Assembly (NCBI RefSeq): GCF_003940805.1
Contig: NZ_CP034329.1
Span: forward strand, 62,001 to 126,000
DNA from: Tabrizicola piscis
GTDB taxonomy: Bacteria > Pseudomonadota > Alphaproteobacteria > Rhodobacterales > Rhodobacteraceae
DNA: 64,000 nt
Direction: 5' to 3'
The position numbers were made by a program, and so were the translations under genes. Below are positions 60,362 to 64,000 of the stretch, piece after piece (the first letter of the stretch is position 1; every line of letters starts with the position of its first letter). The notes under the pieces are model-generated. The model worked only from the letters and a program-made list of their open reading frames with translations, did no database searches and was not told where the DNA came from.

Positions 60362-62470
60362 TCAAAGCGGCGGTAGCTTCAGGCGCTCCCTATATACTCC
60401 GATGCGTTTGCGAGCACGATCCACGATGTCCCCGTAGAAAAGAAGTTCCGAGTACAGCTGCCCAAGTGTAGCCTGGCTTTTAGGCTCCTTTACATCGTTG
60501 GTGCTGAAGAAGCCGTTCTCGCCGGGCAAGCGATTGTAGCCTCTCAGGCGGATCGGATTGATGGTATCCCCTATCAGGTATCCGTAGAACTTCTTCAGCC
60601 TTCCGTTGGACTTCGCGGCCAAGATTGTTGCGTATTCCATCAGGTCGTTGTCGTGCTCGTCGAGACTGACGCCGGGCGCCTTGAACTCGACGATCACAAC
60701 GGAGCCTTCCTCGTGGAACAGCGCTATATCCGGGCGGCAGCCCCCGTTCTCCTCACCTATCCGGTTTAGCAACTCGCCAACGGCCTCATCGACGTCGGCT
60801 TCAAAGAGGCTTTGGCCGTTGTCCCACTTGATCTGGTTCAGCGGCATGTCAGAGGCGATGTAGTCGTAATAGTGGTACTCCTCGCTGAGCAACCAGACGT
60901 CGTGGTCCGAAACCTCCTCGCTGTCCTTCCGCATCGGGAAGAAGATGCTGTGGATCAGAGCCTCGTTTTTGCGGCGCTTTCCGTCGGGTAGTTCGGCCTG
61001 GACGTTGAGGCCCTGTTTAACAGCCAGGTCCAGCACGTCGATCAATGCTGACCTGCGAACAACTAGCTGCGAGAGGTTGGCCATGTCTATCGTCTTGAGG
61101 GAGGAGGCGAATTCCCACGAAAGATCGTCGATCTTGCGTCGGAAGTCATCGCTGTCCGGGGCGAGGCCCTTGATGGCCTCCTTCATGGCCGAGAGGCTGG
61201 ACGTCTCGTTGACCACCTGCTCCTGAAGGTTCGTCAAGACACGCTTCGCGACCTCGTTCGGGGTGTCCCCGAACTTCACGCGCGTGTTTGAGTAAGAGAG
61301 CATCTCCTCAGACACGCCGAAGTCCTTCGCCACGTCTTTCACGATCGTATCCCTAGACCAATCAGGCGGCGTTATGAGCTCCTGCACCTTGTCGTCGAGA
61401 ACCGAGAATATGTCCTCGAAGGTGACCTGCATCCCTTCGAAGAGGTCTCCTGAGCCGTTGTCCAGTGGTATCTTGTCAAACCCATCGCGTTGCTCATTCA
61501 CACCATCATCCAACAGGGGCCCCTCGACCAGGACGATGTGGTAGTGACCGTCAATCGCGTTGTTTTCGAGCGTCTTGGTCTTGAGGTAACGACCGGTGAT
61601 GAGCTCAGCGATAGACGCCTTGGCGCACAAGCCTATGATGTTGCGAGGCAATGGGTACTGCGTCTCGTCCAGCTTGTAGTGTGTTATGGTGAAGTCGGCC
61701 GATACCTTATCCTCGCCTTCGATGTGCTCGACGGTGATCGTCGTCACGGACGTATGCTCGGGGATGTCCGAGGGAGTCAGGGTCTCTTCAGACTTGGTGC
61801 CCCCAAGGTCACTGATGAACTTAATCCGGAAGTCGCCGAGGTCATCCTTCAGACTGACGAACCTCTGCAGAAGGTTGAAGAGAACGTGCTGTCGGATCGC
61901 CTCCGCAGTGAACGTCCGGTGCACGCTGGCCACGGAAAGGATGGTCTCGCGCAGCTTCGGCACCACGTGCGATAGGCGTATTTGGGTCCCAACTTCGGCA
62001 GTGTCTCGATCCTCTGCCTTGAAATCGGTCTCTTCGATGGTCTTTCGGTCGCGCAGAAAAGGCAGTGAGACATGCTTAAACCCGTCTCCCTGTCTGTAGA
62101 TTGATGACAGTGACACCGCCTTGAAATGGTGGAAGAACTGGACGCGACCGGTTCCCTTGCACTTCCCGATGCCGGGGATCTTGAGATCGTCCTTGTAGGA
62201 GGTGTCCTTAGTCAGGAAGGCCTTGCGCTGCTCTGGCCCAAGACCGCAACCGTTGTCCTCGCAGGTGATCTCAAGGTCGTACTCCTTGCCGAGCAAGTCC
62301 GCTTTCGTAGCTTTCACCTTGAGCGTCACTTCCAGGGCAACAGCGTCGGCCTCATCCCTCTTTCGGATCAGGAACGCGTCGATCGAGTTCGCCAGTAGCT
62401 CATCCACGACCACCAATGGATTCTTGCTGATGCGCGTGTTTTTCAGGCTGCCGCGGATATCCAGCGTCAC
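60362..62470 (-). CDS. GHKL ATPase with C-terminal PD-(D/E)xK-like nuclease
   Basis: 702 residues from the GTG at 62468-62470, with GAGG 7 bases upstream. The N-terminal GHKL ATPase has the E…N box DELLANSIDA (Glu24, Asn28), EDNGCGL (Asp72) and the G2-like loop GIGKCKGTGRV (100-110), as in Hsp90, MutL and MORC. The C-terminal part has PDIALFHEEG…VVIVEFKAPG (Asp581, Glu595, Lys597), the order of a PD-(D/E)xK nuclease. The linker (about 250-560) is unrecognised. No partner gene is near; it lies beside IS66 as plasmid cargo. A defence role is inferred from architecture; I do not recognise a named system. Confidence 0.75.
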   Translation of the reverse strand: MTLDIRGSLKNTRISKNPLVVVDELLANSIDAFLIRKRDEADAVALEVTLKVKATKADLLGKEYDLEITCEDNGCGLGPEQRKAFLTKDTSYKDDLKIPGIGKCKGTGRVQFFHHFKAVSLSSIYRQGDGFKHVSLPFLRDRKTIEETDFKAEDRDTAEVGTQIRLSHVVPKLRETILSVASVHRTFTAEAIRQHVLFNLLQRFVSLKDDLGDFRIKFISDLGGTKSEETLTPSDIPEHTSVTTITVEHIEGEDKVSADFTITHYKLDETQYPLPRNIIGLCAKASIAELITGRYLKTKTLENNAIDGHYHIVLVEGPLLDDGVNEQRDGFDKIPLDNGSGDLFEGMQVTFEDIFSVLDDKVQELITPPDWSRDTIVKDVAKDFGVSEEMLSYSNTRVKFGDTPNEVAKRVLTNLQEQVVNETSSLSAMKEAIKGLAPDSDDFRRKIDDLSWEFASSLKTIDMANLSQLVVRRSALIDVLDLAVKQGLNVQAELPDGKRRKNEALIHSIFFPMRKDSEEVSDHDVWLLSEEYHYYDYIASDMPLNQIKWDNGQSLFEADVDEAVGELLNRIGEENGGCRPDIALFHEEGSVVIVEFKAPGVSLDEHDNDLMEYATILAAKSNGRLKKFYGYLIGDTINPIRLRGYNRLPGENGFFSTNDVKEPKSQATLGQLYSELLFYGDIVDRARKRIGVYRERLKLPPL

Positions 62471-62686
62471 TGTCGTTCCTCAATCATGTAACGATTTGTT
62501 TTTCCCACTTATCCTAGCGTGCTCTCTCCAAGTCAATTTTCGCGTGGTTTAGCCCTTGTAAGCACTACGATCTGCGCTGGTGGCACACAAGCGTTCTTCA
62601 GATCGGCACCGCCGATCACTCTGTCGGCGATAGGCACGGGGGCGCGCCTGCGCCCTGCCGGGCCCTCGGTAAGTGAGGCCGAAGCC
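62471..62686. other. 216-bp upstream region of the ATPase-nuclease
   Basis: No gene. A possible leftward promoter: TTGACT (minus strand, 62536-62531 region) followed 17 bases on by GATAAG, about 60 bases before the GTG start. Otherwise unremarkable. Confidence 0.35.
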
Positions 62687-62851
62687 TCACCCGAAGGGAT
62701 CGTATTCCGAAACGATCACGACCTCGTCGCCGTCGATTTCATCGGCGGGGACGGCGCCGAAGGTTCCATCCCCTGCCTGGAAGACGACGATCGAGACCAT
62801 GAGCGTGGCGGCGAGGGAGGCGGCGAAGGCGTGTGCATCTTTGCGGGACAT
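62687..62851 (-). CDS. Small membrane or exported peptide
   Basis: 54 residues from the ATG at 62849-62851, with AGGAG upstream. A hydrophobic segment (AFAASLAATLMVSIVVFQAG, about residues 8-27) is followed by an acidic tail (DEIDGDEVVIVSEYDPFG). It could be a small inner-membrane protein or a signal-anchored peptide. Function unknown. Confidence 0.6.
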   Translation of the reverse strand: MSRKDAHAFAASLAATLMVSIVVFQAGDGTFGAVPADEIDGDEVVIVSEYDPFG

Positions 62852-63240
62852 CTGTTTGGCTCCTGTCTTGGAGGCGGGGGACCATCCCCCGCGCGACAGG
62901 ACCCCGCAGGCCCGAAGACTGGCTGACATCACCGGGTGCGTTCGGCTTGCCCGAATCCACCCGGCGGCACGGGCTTGCACTTAGTCCGACCCCTTGCGGG
63001 TTGATCTCGAAGACAGGATTCGGGGCAAGGAAGGGAATGGCGAGCGGGGGATGGTGCCCCAACGTCAGGAGCCGGTTGTCCCGCTGATGCATGGAACGCC
63101 GCCAGCCTCCCGGGCAGGCTCGTTGCTGAAGACCATCCGACTTTGGGGATGGATCCTCCGGCGCCCCGCGGCATCGCGGGACGAGGGTGTGGTCGGTGAG
63201 AGGCCCGCCAGTCGGCAGGCCCCTCACGCCATGTCAGGGC
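62852..63240. other. 389-bp gap without a gene
   Basis: Between two leftward genes. Only short open frames without ribosome binding sites. I see no strong repeat, RNA or promoter. Confidence 0.4.
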
Positions 63241-63714
63241 TCAGGCGGCTAGATCCGCGCCCCCTGCCCTATCGCCGTCCTCGGCACCGACGATCTCGAT
63301 CCGAGCGTTGCGATAGCCCTCACGCGCGATCCAGAGCTCGGCCGCAGTGATCGACTCCGCCAGATGCAGCAGCTCGGTGTTGCCCCCGAAGTCCAGAAGC
63401 ACGCGCACCTGCCCGGGCTTCGGTTCCTCGGCCACCTCGAAGATCAGACGGCTATCCGCCGAATGGCTGCGCATGATGGTGACGAGGATGACCCCGTCCG
63501 AGGAGAAATTCCCCTCATGCAGCGTGAAGGAGGCCGGAGCGGTCCAGGTCGGATAGGAGCGCGGGAGTTCCTTCTTCACAAGGCGCCCGACGCCGTTCGA
63601 GCGCTCCCAGGCGGCAAGCTTCTTGGTGAACCGTGCCGGCGGCCTCGGACTGCCGTCGGTGTAGCGGATCAGCGCCCCGAGGGGGGCTGTGTCGATGATG
63701 GTTGTTGCAGACAT
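63241..63714 (-). CDS. Conserved hypothetical plasmid protein
   Basis: 157 residues from the ATG at 63712-63714, with GAGGA upstream. Central region FTLHEGNFSSDGVILVTIMR and LRHLAESITAAEL-type helix (here LLHLAESITAAELWIAREGY) suggest an alpha/beta fold. Downstream of the ParB-like gene in the leftward backbone. Function unknown. Confidence 0.65.
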   Translation of the reverse strand: MSATTIIDTAPLGALIRYTDGSPRPPARFTKKLAAWERSNGVGRLVKKELPRSYPTWTAPASFTLHEGNFSSDGVILVTIMRSHSADSRLIFEVAEEPKPGQVRVLLDFGGNTELLHLAESITAAELWIAREGYRNARIEIVGAEDGDRAGGADLAA

Positions 63715-63779
63715 GATTCCTCATCCCGAATGCGCGAGTTCGCATTCATCATATTGATATTACTGTATTTTGCGAGATT

Positions 63780-63799
63780 GGGGCGGGTTTCCCCGCCCC
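63780..63799. terminator. GC hairpin downstream of the ParB-like gene
   Basis: Stem GGGGCGGG / CCCGCCCC with loop TTTC just past the leftward stop at 63812. Its 16-base core GGCGGGTTTCCCCGCC is identical to that of the hairpin after ssb (56783-56798). Confidence 0.55.
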
Positions 63800-63811
63800 G
63801 GATGGCTCAGA

Positions 63812-64000
63812 TCACTCGGCTGCCATCATCGATGCAGCGCTGTTCGGCAATTCGGCCGTCAGGAAGGCCGGGAGATCGACATCTTCGGGCTCGCCCGCGT
63901 CCTCCCCCTGCCCTTCTGCGATCGGCTCGCCGTCGCCTGCCGCCAGATCGGCCCGACGAAGGACCTCTGGCAACCACCCGCTGCCATTTAGGAGCCGCTC
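63812..64000 (-). CDS. ParB-like partition protein, C-terminal end (partial)
   Basis: 62 residues to the stop at 63812-63814; the gene continues beyond the window. The end contains NGSGWLPEVLRRADLAAGDG and an acidic region EGQGEDAGEPEDVDLPAFL, as at the C-termini of the large ParB/RepB/Spo0J proteins on related plasmids. No DNA-binding motif is in view, so the call rests on resemblance and position. Confidence 0.5.
   Translation of the reverse strand, partial: ERLLNGSGWLPEVLRRADLAAGDGEPIAEGQGEDAGEPEDVDLPAFLTAELPNSAASMMAAE

Noticed and set aside
1-64000. tRNA or rRNA genes and an integrase/att pair
   Set aside because: I saw no cloverleaf-like gene end with TTCGA-type arm, no rRNA blocks and no tyrosine or serine recombinase, so an ICE cannot be supported from this window.

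Overview
The window is about 64 kb of GC-rich alphaproteobacterial DNA, most likely from a Rhodobacterales (Rhodobacteraceae/Paracoccaceae-like) conjugative plasmid or a plasmid-like mobile element. The basis is the gene set: a VirB/VirD4 type IV secretion system, a VirD2-type relaxase with a MobC partner, VirC1/VirC2-like proteins, a strawberry-notch helicase-methylase fusion, a Toprim protein, SSB, DUF932 and RadC-like proteins, and the C-terminal end of a probable ParB at the right edge. I see no tRNA, rRNA, integrase, att site or CRISPR array, so a plasmid is favoured over an ICE. This is inference: the replication genes are not in the window.

Layout. 1-5.5 kb: transfer genes virB5 (partial), an exported protein, virB6, virB8, virB9, virB10 and virB11, rightward. 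5.6-9.9 kb: virD4, relaxase and mobC, leftward. 9.9-10.9 kb: a gene-free stretch with tandem and inverted repeats, the best oriT and partition-site candidate. 10.9-12.3 kb: virC1/parA and virC2. 12.3-14.4 kb: small accessory genes (exported protein, WGR protein, bactofilin). 14.4-24.2 kb: a defence-like island with a frameshifted Fic gene, a HerA ATPase and SIR2 protein pair, and a type IIG restriction-modification gene split by an IS5-family element, followed by a second WGR gene. 24.3-31.5 kb: leftward backbone genes (SLOG/DUF2493, Toprim, strawberry notch). 31.5-47.4 kb: a chromosome-like catabolic cargo with a dead aldehyde dehydrogenase, MBL hydrolase, 2OG-Fe(II) oxygenase, AcoR-like regulator, Zn alcohol dehydrogenase, complete ABC importer with two ATPases, MetX-like alpha/beta hydrolase, Lrp regulator and a pyruvate-dehydrogenase-E1-like enzyme. 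47.4-50.5 kb: an IS3 scar and two AbiE-type toxin-antitoxin loci, the newer apparently inserted into the older. 50.5-57.2 kb: a leftward run of plasmid-type small genes, RadC-like, DUF932 and SSB. 57.7-60.2 kb: IS66-family element. 60.4-62.5 kb: a stand-alone GHKL ATPase fused to a PD-(D/E)xK-like nuclease. 62.7-64 kb: backbone genes and the ParB end.

The leftward backbone (ParB ... SSB ... DUF932-RadC ... strawberry notch-Toprim-DUF2493) is cut into pieces by cargo: the ATPase-nuclease with IS66, the catabolic plus AbiE block, and the RM-SIR2-HerA block. The most interesting items are the ATPase-nuclease as a possible undescribed defence protein, the cleanly IS-split type IIG gene (whose excision would restore a 1,375-codon frame) upstream of SIR2-HerA, the nested AbiE loci with a third small gene, and several strong inverted repeats that look like operators.
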